Positions 31,954 to 41,942 of a stretch of DNA of 64,000 nucleotides are shown here, one piece after another. The notes below the pieces were generated by a model that worked only from the letters and a program-made list of their open reading frames with translations, searched no databases and was not told where the DNA came from. How positions within the stretch are numbered: the stretch's first letter is position 1; every line of letters begins with the position of its first letter. This DNA is from Natronococcus sp. A-GB7 (GTDB lineage: Archaea > Halobacteriota > Halobacteria > Halobacteriales > Natrialbaceae): positions 186,001 to 250,000 of the forward strand of contig NZ_JARUKV010000001.1 of assembly GCF_029688865.1 (NCBI RefSeq), written 5' to 3'. Position numbers and translations under genes: made by a program.

Positions 31954-34900
31954 CTACCAGTACTGGTCGAGCCCGGTCTGCTCCTGACCCGACTTTATCT
32001 CCTCCCAGGAGACGTCCAGCGCCTCGAGGATCCGCGAGATCGGTCCCTTCAGGGTCTTCTCGAGCATCGTGTCGTAGTCGACCGCGAACTCCTCGGGAAT
32101 CTGATCGTCGTACTCGAAGCAGATAACGTCGGGATCGCGCTTGAACGCACCGTAGACGGGATCCCGGCGCGCGTCGAGCCCTTCCTCGTCCTCGAGTCGC
32201 TCGAAGAAGGCGGGATCGACGCGCTCGAGGTAGAGCCGTTTCGGCTTGCTTCCGCGCTGGAAGTTCGTTCCGAGCACCCGGTTTGCGTACTTCGCGCCCC
32301 GAACCTGGGCCGTATCCGTGTCGTAGTTGTCCAGACGCTTGCCGATCCCGCCCGGGATGGAGATCTCCTCGAGGCTCACCTCGCCCGCGCGGACGTCCTC
32401 GATGACTCCCTGGACGTACTCCTTGGCGCCCTCGACGTCGCCGTCCCTGACGATCATCTCGATCACCCGGTGTTGGACCTCCTTGGTGATCGGCGCGATG
32501 TCCGAGCGCTGGTACTCGAAGCCGACGATGTCGATGTCGTCGACGTCCTTGCCCTCCTTCCAGGTGATGTGGCCGGCGTAGCGTTTCTTCTTGCCCGCCT
32601 GGAAGAAGCGCCGGTAGAGCTTCTCGAACTCGATCTGGAAGCGGTGGAACTCCGCGTTGAGTTCGTCGCGCGCGAAGTCGTCGTAACGGTCGTTGATGTG
32701 CTCCTCGATGTCGAAGGACTGCTCGAGGGCCTCCTCCTTCGAGACGCCGGGTCCGAGCTCGAGCATGACGCTGTCGGTGTCGCCGTAGGTGACCTGGTAG
32801 TCGATCTCGTTCGCGGCCGTCTCGGTGAACTCGATGACTTCTCGCCCAGTGGCAGTGATCGCGGAGGCCGCTTCCTTGTCGTACAGACGGAACTGTTCCC
32901 ATCCGGAGACGCCGTACAGCGATTGGCCGACGAACTGGAACTTTCCGTTTCGTCCTGCGAGCAGCGTGTGATTGTCCTCGACGGTAACACAGTAGACGCC
33001 GTTCTCGGCCGTGCTCCGGGACGAGCTTCGATGCATCCGAAGCGTGTTCTTCGACGCTTCCGTCACGTAGATCCGCCACGTCCCGCTGTCTCGGCTGTAG
33101 TTGGCGGTCAGGCCGAGGTGTGCACAGAGCCGAAGAACGTCGTCGCGAAGCTCGTCGCTCGAGGTAGAGTATCGCCAGGAGTTCACCTGTCGATCGCCGT
33201 CCCCGTCGATGAGAACCTCCAGAAACCGTCGCTTCTGTCGACGGCTACACTCGAAGACGAGGTCGGGAATTCGTTTCTCGAAACTCCCGTCGCCACAGCG
33301 TTCGGTCACGAGATCGCCGAGAAGCTTCGACGTGATCGTATACGACCGATCGTCGACGTACGAGTCGAATCCCATCCCGTCAAGGAGGTCACCGATCGTC
33401 GTGTGGTGATTTTCACCCCCATCAGCGACGGGACGATCGTCCTGCGCGAGCTTGACGGTCGTCGCAGAGCCACGGAAGTTCTCGCCGAACTGCTTGTCCT
33501 CGGACGTGTAGACGTTCCCTTCCGTGACGAACCACGCGAGGAGATCGAGGAAGTCGTCCCCGTCGTACGTCCGCGGAATCCACTTCCGGCCGGATTCACG
33601 GTGAACGAAGCTCGTCTCACAGACGTCTTCGATATACTCGCGGTGCTGTTCGAACTCCTCGGCAGTGAACACGTAGCCCACTTCCCCCACGTCGGCTTTC
33701 GGCACGCGGCGGGGCGTCCACCCCAACTCCGCGGTGAACGTGTGGCCGTGTACGGACGGCCGAACCCACACCTCGTACTCGCCGTCGATCAGCTCCGTAA
33801 GGTCGACGCTCTCGAGTTTGTCACCGTCGGGACCCTCCCAATCGTGGGGAAGTTCGTAGTTCGTCGCCCGGTCGAGATCGCCCGCCTCGACGAACCTGTA
33901 TTCGTCTTCCGTGATCCCGTTCGTCTCGTTCTTGCGGACGAGCATTCGGTGGTTCGGCGTGACGCTGAAATCTATCTTGCTCGTCTCGATATCGATCAGA
34001 TCGCCGTCATAGTCGGGGTAGGAATGGGTCTCGACGACGGGCTTGATTTCCAGTTCCTCCGTTTTCGGATCGAGCGAGTACACCTCGTCGCTGACCTCGA
34101 GATCGGTGATATCTCGGACGCCCTCGGGAGTCAACACCTCCGTATCTGGCGTGAAGCAGTTCATGATGACCTTCACCGCACCCTGCTGGCGGTCGTACTG
34201 CTCGTAGGCCGGCGTTCCGGGTTCGTGTTCGTTCCGGAGTCCCTTCTTCTCCTCGCGCTCGGCGAGCAGCTCCGTGATCATCTCGCGCATCACGCCGTCG
34301 GGCTCCTTGCGAAAGTGGATGGGCTCGGGTTGGGTTGGCGCGGTGTAGGTCTCGCCGTCGTACTCGTCGGGATCGACCCGCGTCTCCGGCGAGGCGTTGA
34401 CCGTCGTCATACACATCGGATACAGCGACTTCAGGTCCAGTACGGTAACGTTCTCCTTGACGCCCGTAATCGGGTCGAAGACGGCCCCGCCCTCGTACTC
34501 CTCGCCGGCCTCCTGCTGGCCCTTCGATGGTAAGGCGAACTGCCCGTGGGCCTGGTGGAGGACGTACATGTCGACCGCATCGCCGGGCGTGGGAGCGTCC
34601 TCTAACTTGCAGCCGACGAACGCGCGCACCTCGTCCCAGAACGGAATGATGCTCTGCTGGCGGTCGAGCTCGACGCAGATTTCGACGTCCCGAAGGTTGT
34701 ACGCGAGCAGCTGCGTGGGATCACCCTCCCAGAGGTCGCCGATGTCGCCCGCGTAGCGTTCCTTGCCGACGCCGAGTTCGGACTCGCCGACGGCGTCCAG
34801 TCGGTACGAATCGAGCTCGGAGAAGACCATCCGCTGGTAGCCGTACAGCAGGTCGAAGACGACCCGACCCTTGATATCGGGGCCGCCCCAGTTGCTGCGC

Positions 34901-35916
34901 CAGACCTCGTCGATCCGCGAGAGCCGGTCGATCTCGAGGTCGTACTCGTGGCCGCCCTGGAGGACCTCGAGGCGATCCAGCAGGTACGGCGCGTCGAAGT
35001 CCTCGAAGTTCCACCCCGTCAGCACGTCGGGATCCGTTTCCCGAATATAGTCGACGAACGCCTCGAGCATCGCCTCCTCCTCGTCGAAACTCCGCACCTC
35101 GTGGTCGAGCGGTCCCTCGATGGGGTCGTACTCCTCGATCGCGTCGGGGATCGGCCCGTCGCCGATCGGCGCCTCGTAGAGCCACATGACGTACTCGTCG
35201 CGGTACGAATCGTGGCTCGTGAGACAGATGATCGGCTCCTCGCCGTCCTCGGGGAACCCGGAGCGGTCGTCGACCTCGATGTCGAACGTCTGTACCCGGG
35301 GTTCGGCGTCGACGTCGACCGCCTCGACCTCCTCGTGGGGGACGACCAGCGAGTCGTCGTCGGCCCGTCGCTCGGGGACGCGGATCCCGCTGCGGACGTC
35401 CTTGTCGATGAGAAACCGGTTCGGGAACAGAATGTCGGCCTCGTAGTGTTCGAACTCGTCGCGGACCTGTCCGACGTCCCGGGGCGTCTGGCCGAAGATC
35501 TTCGTCAGCTTCTCGCCGCGAATACTCTCGTAGGGCTCTCCGTTTCGATCCTCCTCACGACTGCCGGTGAGACGGTCGTAAGCCTCCTCGGGCGGCCGCT
35601 CGAGGCTCTCGGTTGGCGCGTAGAAGTACGGGCGAAAGCCGACGACCTGGACGTGCTCGAGGTCGCCGTCGGAAGTTCGGCCGAAGACGTGCATGATCGG
35701 GCGCTCGTCGTCGCCGTAGCCGGCGATGGTGTAGTCAACCTGCATCACGGCGAGCTCGAGTGCCCCCGTCGGCTCCGGAAGCGTTTCCTCGCGAACGTCG
35801 ACCACGGTTGTGCTCTCTCCCGTCCCGTCGCCGGCGACGGCGGCTGCCTCTTCGTCCGGCCGTTCGGAAGACTCGCGGGAAAACTCCGCGAGTCCGGTCT
35901 GGCCCGCCTCGGTCAT
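31954..35916 (-). CDS. polB: family B DNA polymerase containing one intein
   Basis: The precursor has 1320 residues; removal of the intein (587-998) leaves 908. The N-terminal 3'-5' exonuclease has ExoI FDIEVDDRSG, ExoII TGWNFEDFDAPYL and ExoIII YNLRDVEICVEL. Polymerase motif A is DLKSLYPMCM, motif B is KVIMN//SLYG interrupted by the intein, and motif C is YGDTDSV. It is the replicative or repair polymerase of haloarchaea. It is transcribed away from three small haloarchaeal genes; the TATA-like ggtttttaac lies about 25 bases before the start. Confidence 0.97.
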   Translation of the reverse strand: MTEAGQTGLAEFSRESSERPDEEAAAVAGDGTGESTTVVDVREETLPEPTGALELAVMQVDYTIAGYGDDERPIMHVFGRTSDGDLEHVQVVGFRPYFYAPTESLERPPEEAYDRLTGSREEDRNGEPYESIRGEKLTKIFGQTPRDVGQVRDEFEHYEADILFPNRFLIDKDVRSGIRVPERRADDDSLVVPHEEVEAVDVDAEPRVQTFDIEVDDRSGFPEDGEEPIICLTSHDSYRDEYVMWLYEAPIGDGPIPDAIEEYDPIEGPLDHEVRSFDEEEAMLEAFVDYIRETDPDVLTGWNFEDFDAPYLLDRLEVLQGGHEYDLEIDRLSRIDEVWRSNWGGPDIKGRVVFDLLYGYQRMVFSELDSYRLDAVGESELGVGKERYAGDIGDLWEGDPTQLLAYNLRDVEICVELDRQQSIIPFWDEVRAFVGCKLEDAPTPGDAVDMYVLHQAHGQFALPSKGQQEAGEEYEGGAVFDPITGVKENVTVLDLKSLYPMCMTTVNASPETRVDPDEYDGETYTAPTQPEPIHFRKEPDGVMREMITELLAEREEKKGLRNEHEPGTPAYEQYDRQQGAVKVIMNCFTPDTEVLTPEGVRDITDLEVSDEVYSLDPKTEELEIKPVVETHSYPDYDGDLIDIETSKIDFSVTPNHRMLVRKNETNGITEDEYRFVEAGDLDRATNYELPHDWEGPDGDKLESVDLTELIDGEYEVWVRPSVHGHTFTAELGWTPRRVPKADVGEVGYVFTAEEFEQHREYIEDVCETSFVHRESGRKWIPRTYDGDDFLDLLAWFVTEGNVYTSEDKQFGENFRGSATTVKLAQDDRPVADGGENHHTTIGDLLDGMGFDSYVDDRSYTITSKLLGDLVTERCGDGSFEKRIPDLVFECSRRQKRRFLEVLIDGDGDRQVNSWRYSTSSDELRDDVLRLCAHLGLTANYSRDSGTWRIYVTEASKNTLRMHRSSSRSTAENGVYCVTVEDNHTLLAGRNGKFQFVGQSLYGVSGWEQFRLYDKEAASAITATGREVIEFTETAANEIDYQVTYGDTDSVMLELGPGVSKEEALEQSFDIEEHINDRYDDFARDELNAEFHRFQIEFEKLYRRFFQAGKKKRYAGHITWKEGKDVDDIDIVGFEYQRSDIAPITKEVQHRVIEMIVRDGDVEGAKEYVQGVIEDVRAGEVSLEEISIPGGIGKRLDNYDTDTAQVRGAKYANRVLGTNFQRGSKPKRLYLERVDPAFFERLEDEEGLDARRDPVYGAFKRDPDVICFEYDDQIPEEFAVDYDTMLEKTLKGPISRILEALDVSWEEIKSGQEQTGLDQYW
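32923..34158 (-). mobile_element. intein in PolB motif B with a LAGLIDADG homing endonuclease and Gln terminus
   Basis: 412 residues (587-998 of the precursor), inserted between Asn and Ser of the KxxxNSxYG motif. Splicing block A starts at C587 (CFTPDTEVLTPEG); block B has TPNH656; the endonuclease carries two LAGLIDADG-type helices, DLLAWFVTEG (791-800) and FLEVLIDGDGD (898-908). Block F is VTVEDNHTLLAGRNGKFQFV, then Gly-Gln, and the next extein residue is Ser. The canonical His-Asn end is replaced by Gly-Gln. Splicing must occur or the polymerase would be interrupted at an essential motif. Confidence 0.95.
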
Positions 35917-36026
35917 TGTGTCGACGTTTGGCGCCGCCGGTTAAAAACCCACCATTCCCGTCGATACCACGCAAAACTGAAGGAAGAACAAAGCATATAA
36001 TGTGGTAACACATAGCAAGGGCTACG

Positions 36027-36215
36027 GTGACCGACGTGTCCATTCGAGCCAACGAAGACGAGGTGGCGAATCGAGACGAACCGAGTAGCGAACCCGAGGG
36101 CACAGCGACGATCGAGGCCTACGAGATCGAAGATGGCGTCGTGTTCTACGACGCGGAGAACCCCCTCGCGTGGGTCGAGACGAACAGGACGCTGACGCTC
36201 GAGGAGTTCGTCTGA
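36027..36215 (+). CDS. small haloarchaeal protein, DUF7331 type
   Basis: 62 residues from a GTG start at 36027, 27 bases after a TATA-like gcatataatg. It has an acidic disordered start and a folded end, IEAYEIEDGVVFYDAENPLA then WVETNRTLTLEEFV. The short pattern matches small haloarchaeal DUF7331 proteins. Function unknown. It is divergent from polB. Confidence 0.65.
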   Translation: MTDVSIRANEDEVANRDEPSSEPEGTATIEAYEIEDGVVFYDAENPLAWVETNRTLTLEEFV

Positions 36216-36269
36216 GGCTCCCGCGGGTGAACGCGAATCCTTTTCCTTGCGCTTCCCGTCTTCGACCGT

Positions 36270-36788
36270 GTGGTGTTCGACCGATCCGAACACGAACCCG
36301 AGGAGTGGGACCCCGAGGAGGAGTTTACCGACCCCGACAGCGACTCGCTGACGATTCCGAAAGTGTCAACCGAGGACGCGGGATCCGACCTCGGGTCGGA
36401 TCTGCGCTCGGAGTTCGAGTCGACAGCCGACTCGGAGGCGGCGGTCGAAACCGACGTCTCGAGCGACCTGCTGCAGGCGTTCTGGTCGATCGTCCTCGTC
36501 GTCAACGCGGCCGTGCTCGCGTTCTCGCTCGGCGTGTTGTTCCTGCTCTTCGACGGCCCCTCGACGAACGCGTTCGTTCTCGTCGCCGGCGGACTCGTTC
36601 TCTCCGGGTTCGCCGTCTACCGCTACCGAGGCTACCAGGCGACGAACCGCGAGAACCCGCCGACAGCCGACGACGGGGCGGATGACGACGACGACGTCGA
36701 CACGGATACCGCACCGCCAACACCCGGCGAAACGACTTCGGAGCCGGAGTCCGAACACCGATCACCCGACGACCCCGACCGCACATGA
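36270..36788 (+). CDS. two-span membrane protein, DUF7322 type
   Basis: 172 residues, GTG start. Acidic ends flank two hydrophobic segments, about 71-92 (IVLVVNAAVLAFSLGVLFLL) and 99-115 (AFVLVAGGLVLSGFAVY), joined by a short loop. Its last bases overlap the start of the next gene (ATGA, 36785-36788). The haloarchaeal DUF7322 family fits; role unknown. Confidence 0.7.
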   Translation: MVFDRSEHEPEEWDPEEEFTDPDSDSLTIPKVSTEDAGSDLGSDLRSEFESTADSEAAVETDVSSDLLQAFWSIVLVVNAAVLAFSLGVLFLLFDGPSTNAFVLVAGGLVLSGFAVYRYRGYQATNRENPPTADDGADDDDDVDTDTAPPTPGETTSEPESEHRSPDDPDRT

Positions 36789-37276
36789 AACCCGTCCAAG
36801 ACGACACCGGGAAGCGATACGTCCTTCTCAAACGTTCCGAGCACGCGAGTCTCGTTCGCGATCCCGAAACCGGAAACGAGTGTTACGTCCAGAACGACCG
36901 CCTCGAGCACCTCGCAGAGGAGTCCGTCCTCGAGACCGCCGCTCGGACGGTCGAGGGACCCGTCAGAACGCTGCTGTCGGCCGTCCACGACGAGACCGGT
37001 CTCGGGCTGCTCGTCGAACTCGGCAAGCGCGGCCCGCTTGGCGTTCGCGAGATGATGGATACCTACGACTGCTGCGAGAGCGATCTTCACGGCCGGCTCA
37101 CGGTGCTGACGGCGGCGGACCTGATCGCCGAAACCGACGTCGCCGGCGAGCGCGGGTATCGACTCACCGACGACGCCGAGACCGCACTCGAGACGATCGG
37201 TGCCGATATCGGCGAGGAGTCGGCGGCCACTCGCTCGACCGACGACGGTCCGTCCGGGAACGACTCCGACTCCTGA
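36785..37276 (+). CDS. winged-helix protein, DUF7346 type
   Basis: 163 residues. The first 50 residues hold a beta region with a single Cys (NECYVQND). A winged helix follows at about 78-125: LLVELGKRGPLGVREMMDTY, DCCESDLHGRLTVLTAADLI, with a wing ETDVAGERGYRLT. The tail is acidic. It is coupled to the membrane protein gene and ends 28 bases before the convergent rad50 gene. Function unknown. Confidence 0.7.
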   Translation: MKPVQDDTGKRYVLLKRSEHASLVRDPETGNECYVQNDRLEHLAEESVLETAARTVEGPVRTLLSAVHDETGLGLLVELGKRGPLGVREMMDTYDCCESDLHGRLTVLTAADLIAETDVAGERGYRLTDDAETALETIGADIGEESAATRSTDDGPSGNDSDS

Positions 37277-37304
37277 CCGAATCTCCTCGCCGTTTTCGAA
37301 CCCG

Positions 37305-39983
37305 TCAGTCCGAGGTCAGCAGCGCCGCCTCCGTCGGCCGGCCGCGCTCGAGCCGGGATCGGTTCGAGGTCGCGTCCTTCTCGACGCGGACCAGCGAGTC
37401 GGCCGCACCGATCAGCTCCTCGTCGTGGCTGACGACGACGATCTGTTCGACGCCCAGATCCCGCATCGACTCGACCAGCGAGACCAGCTGCGTGACGTGT
37501 CCCGAGTCGAGGAAGACCGTCGGCTCGTCCAGAATGAGCGGCGGCATCGGCGCGGTTCCCTCGACGCCCTCCGCGAGCAGCCGGTAGATGGCACACCGCA
37601 GACTGAGATTAAAGAGCGCTCGCTCTCCGCCCGAGAGCTGTTCGGGCTCGAGCGGTTCGCCGTCCTTCTGGTAGACGGTCAGTCGGTACTCCCCGTCCAG
37701 ATCGATCGCGGCGTAGGAGTCGTTCTGGTAGACCAGGTCGAAGGTCTCGTTCAGCAGTCGCTCGAGGGTCTCGACGTTTCGCTGGCGAAGCTCCGCGCGC
37801 AACTCCCCGTAGGTCGTCTGCAGGGTCTCGGCCTCGTCGTACAGCGAGTCGAGCTGCTCGAGTTTCCCCTCGACGGTCTCGAGGCGTTCTCGAAGCCGCT
37901 CGAGCTCCTCGATCTTCTCCTCGACGCCGCCGATCTTCCCCTGTAGCTCGTCGCGGTCGGCCTCGAGCTGCTCGAGTTTCTCCTCGACCTTCTCGAGGTA
38001 CTGCTCGGCGTTGGACTTCTCGGTCCGGGCGGTCTCGATCCGATCGTCGTCGAACTCGGACTCGAGTTCGCGCTTGCGTTCGCGGTCGGCCGAGAGCTGG
38101 TCGCGGCGCTCGTCGTTCATCGTCTCCCAGTCCGCGCGTCGCTCCCGTAGCGTCTCGATCTCGTGCGCGAGTTCGGCGCGCTCGGTCTCGATCTCGCTCG
38201 CTCGACGAAGCGTCTCCAGGCGCTCCTTGATCTCGCCGCGCTCGGCGTTGATCTCGCCGAGTTCGGTCCGCGCGTCCGCGACCTCGCTCTCGAGGTCGCT
38301 CGCCCGCTCGCGTTTCGTCTCGGCCTCGCGCTCGTGCTCGTCGGCCTCCTCGCGGAGTCGGTCCCGCTGCTCCCGTCGGTCCTCGAGGCTCTCGCGCTTC
38401 TCTTCGAGCAGCTGTGTGACGTTCTCACGGTTCTCCTCGAGGCGGTCGACGCGTCGCTCGGCCTCGACCAGCGACTCGGCGCGCTCGATTCGCTCGTCGA
38501 GCTCCTCGCGGTCGTCCTCGAGCCCCGACAGCCGCTTCTCGAGCGTCGTGAGCGTCTCGCGTTTCTCCTCGAGGACGTCGACGTGAGGCGAGTCCGCGAC
38601 GTCCTGGCCGCACTCGGGGCACTTCCCCTCCTCGCGGAGCCGTTCGCCCTCCTCGATCGCGTTCTCGATCGACCGGACCTCGGCGGTGACGTCGTTGATC
38701 GTCGAGACCAGCTCCTCGCGGTCGTCTTCGAGCTCCGCGAGGCGGGAGTCGGCCTCGCCGAACTCGATCGGTGCGCCGTCGAACGCCGAGCGGGCGGACT
38801 CGATGTCGTCCTCGAGGTCGTCGACTTTCCCCTCGCGGTCCGTGATGGCCTCGCGGTCGTCCTCGATCCGCTCGTCGAGCTCGTCGGCCTCCTCGCGGGC
38901 CCGCTCGGCCTGGGACTCGAGCTCGTCGGCCTCCTCGCGCAGCCGCTCGACCTCGCCGTTGCGCTCCGTGATCGAGACGCGGACGTCCTCGAGGTCGTCC
39001 CGGAGCTCCTCGTCGCGGGCCTCCAGTTCCTCGATTCGGGACCCGACCGCGTCGGCGTCGCCCGTTTCGAGTTCGGTGGCCGCGAGCAGCGACTCGCGTT
39101 CGTCCGCGAGCTCCTCGCGGTCGCTCCTGCGCTCGCGGAGGGTCTCGCCGGCGTTCTCGCGCTTTCGCTCGGTCTCGTCGATCTTCGAGCGCAGCTCCTC
39201 GATCCCCTCCTCGAGGTCGGCGATCTCCTCGCGGGTCTCCTCGTGGCGCTCGAGGACGTCCGCGGCCGTCTCGAGGGTCTCCCGCGCGTTCTCGCGCTGG
39301 GACTCGAAGCGCTCGATGTCCGAGACGACGTCGGCGTGACTCGACTCGAGCGCGTTCAGCCGGTCGTGGAGCTCCTGGTCTTCCTTGCGCTTCACCTGCG
39401 TCCGGAGATCCTCGAGCACCTCGCGCTGGCCGTCGAGCACCGACTTGACGCCGAGTCGGGCGTCGCTCGCCCGCTCGCGGTACTCCTCGAGCGCGCCCAG
39501 CTGCAGGAGGTCGTCGATCATGTCCTGGCGCTCGCCCGGCGAGGCGTGGATCAGCTTGTTCACCTCGCCCTGGCGGACGTACGCGCAGTTGACGAACGCC
39601 TCGGCGTCCATCCGCAGCAGCTCGGTCACCTCGTGACGGACGTCCCGCGCCCCCTCGATCGTCCCGTCCGGACCCTCGAGGACGCACTTGGTCGTCGTCG
39701 CGCGGTCGCCTCGCAGTTTGAGTCGGCGCTCGACGCGGTAGCTCTCGCCGTCGTGAGTGAACTCGAGTTCGACCTCACACTCCTCCTCGCCGGTCGTGAT
39801 CACGTCGTCGAGGGTGCGATCACCCAGCGCCTTCGAGCCGTACAGCGCGAAGAAGACGGCCTCGAGCAGCGTCGACTTCCCGCTTCCGTTGACGCCGTGG
39901 ACGATCGTTACACCGCGCTCGAGGCCGAGCTCGGCCTCGCCGTAACACTTGAAGTTCCGCAGGCGAACGCGGTCGACTCTCAT
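37305..39983 (-). CDS. rad50: DNA double-strand break repair ATPase Rad50
   Basis: 892 residues. Walker [16 protein letters not shown] near residue 34; long coiled coils; zinc hook CPECGQD with C455 and C458 at the apex; ABC signature [14 protein letters not shown] and Walker [12 protein letters not shown] near the C-terminus; D-loop [12 protein letters not shown]. It forms the Mre11-Rad50 complex that tethers and processes DNA ends. Its start overlaps the mre11 stop by 4 bases, so the pair is one operon. Confidence 0.97.
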   Translation of the reverse strand: MRVDRVRLRNFKCYGEAELGLERGVTIVHGVNGSGKSTLLEAVFFALYGSKALGDRTLDDVITTGEEECEVELEFTHDGESYRVERRLKLRGDRATTTKCVLEGPDGTIEGARDVRHEVTELLRMDAEAFVNCAYVRQGEVNKLIHASPGERQDMIDDLLQLGALEEYRERASDARLGVKSVLDGQREVLEDLRTQVKRKEDQELHDRLNALESSHADVVSDIERFESQRENARETLETAADVLERHEETREEIADLEEGIEELRSKIDETERKRENAGETLRERRSDREELADERESLLAATELETGDADAVGSRIEELEARDEELRDDLEDVRVSITERNGEVERLREEADELESQAERAREEADELDERIEDDREAITDREGKVDDLEDDIESARSAFDGAPIEFGEADSRLAELEDDREELVSTINDVTAEVRSIENAIEEGERLREEGKCPECGQDVADSPHVDVLEEKRETLTTLEKRLSGLEDDREELDERIERAESLVEAERRVDRLEENRENVTQLLEEKRESLEDRREQRDRLREEADEHEREAETKRERASDLESEVADARTELGEINAERGEIKERLETLRRASEIETERAELAHEIETLRERRADWETMNDERRDQLSADRERKRELESEFDDDRIETARTEKSNAEQYLEKVEEKLEQLEADRDELQGKIGGVEEKIEELERLRERLETVEGKLEQLDSLYDEAETLQTTYGELRAELRQRNVETLERLLNETFDLVYQNDSYAAIDLDGEYRLTVYQKDGEPLEPEQLSGGERALFNLSLRCAIYRLLAEGVEGTAPMPPLILDEPTVFLDSGHVTQLVSLVESMRDLGVEQIVVVSHDEELIGAADSLVRVEKDATSNRSRLERGRPTEAALLTSD

Positions 39984-41437
39984 TCGAAATCACCCAGCGA
40001 GGCGTACTCGCCGTCGGAGCTCGGCTTCGGCTCGGTCCGGTCCCCCGACTCCGCGTCATCGGTCTCGTCGGCCGACGGTCGGTCCGCTTCGGTTCCGTCG
40101 CCGTCGGCAGTGTCCTCGGACGCCGCGGCGACGTCGGGTTCGGAGTCCGCGCTCGAGTCGTCCGTCGCGGATTCGTCGGCGGCCGCTTCCGTCGCCGCGT
40201 CGGTCGTTTCCCCGCCGTTCGCCTGTACGTCGACCGCTTCCGCGTCGTCCGCGTCCGTCAGCTGATCCGCGACCGTCGACACGTCCTCGTCGCTCGGCTT
40301 CCGATCGGGTGCGGGTTCGAACGCCGTCTCGTCGTCCTCGAGCAGCTCTCGCGTGCGTCGCTCGACCTGTTCGCGGACGTTCGCGTCCGCGAGGTCGTCG
40401 TCGCGAACGGTGCGGTCGATCTCGAGGGCGGCGTCGCTGAGGCCGAGTTCGCGGACCCGCTCGCGGACCGCGTCGTCGGGGTTGGCGAAGCTGACCGAGA
40501 CGCCCTCGCCCTCGTCGGGCAGCTCCCGGCGGTCGTTCACGCGAGCGACGAGCGCGCCGCGGTCGACGGCGAGCTCCTCGACGGCTGCGGGCGCGATCGG
40601 CTTCCCCTCGCCCTCGATCGTGACGATGACGACCGCGTCATCGAGGTCGTGCTGACGGACTCGTTCCTGGACCCGGTCGACGCCCTCGCCCTCGGCGAGT
40701 TCGATGTCGACGAAGACGAACTCGCGGGTCGACTCGAGGCCGCGACGGCGGATCGCCGGCTCCTGACCGGGTTCGAACGCGACGAGGTTGTACCCCCGAT
40801 CCTCGCGCTCGCTTGCGCTCGCCCGCTCGGTGGAGCCGCAGTAGGTAACCCACGTCTCCCGTAGCTCGGCGGTGTCGGGGTGGTGGTTGTCGCCCAGCAG
40901 GACGGCGTCGAAGTCGACGGTCGACTCCGCGAGCAGCCGTTCGGTGTCCCAGTCCGCGTGGGGGAACGGCTCGAACAGCCCGTGGCTCACGAGTGCGGCG
41001 TGTGCCGCCTCGTCGGGAAGAGGTGCGAACTCGTACTCGAGGTCCTCGCGTCGGGATCGGGGCACGAAGTCGAGCCCGTAGAACGCGACGTTGCCGAGTA
41101 CGTACGGCTCGGCACCGAGTCGAGTCGCGAGCCCCAGATCGGCGAAGAGATCGAGCCACTGGGCGTCGCGTTTCCCTTCGTGGTTGCCGACGACCGCGAG
41201 GAAGGGGACGTCGGCGTCCTCGAGCGAGCGAAGGATCTCGACGGTTCCCTGAAGATCGACCAGGTTCGGCCGACGGTCGTGAAAGAGATCGCCCGCGTGG
41301 ATCACGGCGTCTACGTCGCCCTCGATAGCGTCCTCGGCTACGCTCCGGAACGCCTCGAGGAAATCCCGTCGTCGCTCGGGCGAGTTGTACTGCTGGTACC
41401 CGATGTGGGTGTCGCCCGTGTGTATCACCCGCGTCAT
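39980..41437 (-). CDS. mre11: DNA repair nuclease Mre11
   Basis: 485 residues. The calcineurin-like phosphoesterase motifs are complete: HTGDTHIGY (6-14), [33 protein letters not shown] and [10 protein letters not shown]. The capping domain follows. From about residue 365 the chain becomes an Asp/Glu/Ala/Ser/Thr-rich tail of roughly 110 residues ending EYASLGDFE, which may hold the Rad50-binding end. First gene of the mre11-rad50 operon. Confidence 0.97.
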   Translation of the reverse strand: MTRVIHTGDTHIGYQQYNSPERRRDFLEAFRSVAEDAIEGDVDAVIHAGDLFHDRRPNLVDLQGTVEILRSLEDADVPFLAVVGNHEGKRDAQWLDLFADLGLATRLGAEPYVLGNVAFYGLDFVPRSRREDLEYEFAPLPDEAAHAALVSHGLFEPFPHADWDTERLLAESTVDFDAVLLGDNHHPDTAELRETWVTYCGSTERASASEREDRGYNLVAFEPGQEPAIRRRGLESTREFVFVDIELAEGEGVDRVQERVRQHDLDDAVVIVTIEGEGKPIAPAAVEELAVDRGALVARVNDRRELPDEGEGVSVSFANPDDAVRERVRELGLSDAALEIDRTVRDDDLADANVREQVERRTRELLEDDETAFEPAPDRKPSDEDVSTVADQLTDADDAEAVDVQANGGETTDAATEAAADESATDDSSADSEPDVAAASEDTADGDGTEADRPSADETDDAESGDRTEPKPSSDGEYASLGDFE

Positions 41438-41550
41438 CTACCGGGAGTTGATTACGGGGCCCTAAATGGATTCCGCGACCGGACTGAAAGTAGAGCGCGC
41501 TGACGAAAACGGAACGGCGACCCGTGGATGGAATCGGCGAGAGCGTCTCG

Positions 41551-41820
41551 CTACGACTCGATGTCGAGGCTGTACAGACGCTTGCGCGCGTCCGAGAACG
41601 AGAAGCGGGAGTCGATGACGTTCTCCTCGTCGAGTCGGTTCAGCGCGTACCGAACCGTCCGTGCCGGCAGGAGCGTCTCCTCGGCGATCTGCTGTTGGGT
41701 CATGGTGTCGTTGTACTCGAGAACCTTGGCGACGAGTTTCGCACTCGGTGGGAGCTCGCGGACGTCGTCCCACGACCCCCGGTTCGTGGGTTCGGGCTGT
41801 GGCGACTCTAGAGAACTCAT
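41551..41820 (-). CDS. small winged-helix regulator (MarR/TrmB-like)
   Basis: 89 residues. A compact winged helix: AKLVAKVLEYNDTMTQQQIA, EETLLPARTVRYALNRLDEE, then wing SRFSFSDARKRLYSL. No ligand domain. It is divergent from the PAN gene across a 122-base AT-rich gap (tgataatattttctattcc), so it is a natural candidate to act on that shared promoter. Confidence 0.8.
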   Translation of the reverse strand: MSSLESPQPEPTNRGSWDDVRELPPSAKLVAKVLEYNDTMTQQQIAEETLLPARTVRYALNRLDEENVIDSRFSFSDARKRLYSLDIES

Positions 41821-41942
41821 CCTGTACTCCCATTACGAATACGGCCTGATAATATTTTCTATTCCATTCTATGTTCTATGGTAATATTCCTGTAGGGCTG
41901 TAGTTACCCGAAGCCTCTTATGAGCCAACACCCAACTCACGA

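Noticed and set aside
38163-40265. 700-codon open frame on the plus strand
   Set aside because: Antisense of rad50/mre11; Leu/Glu/Asp-rich artefact of the coiled-coil codons.
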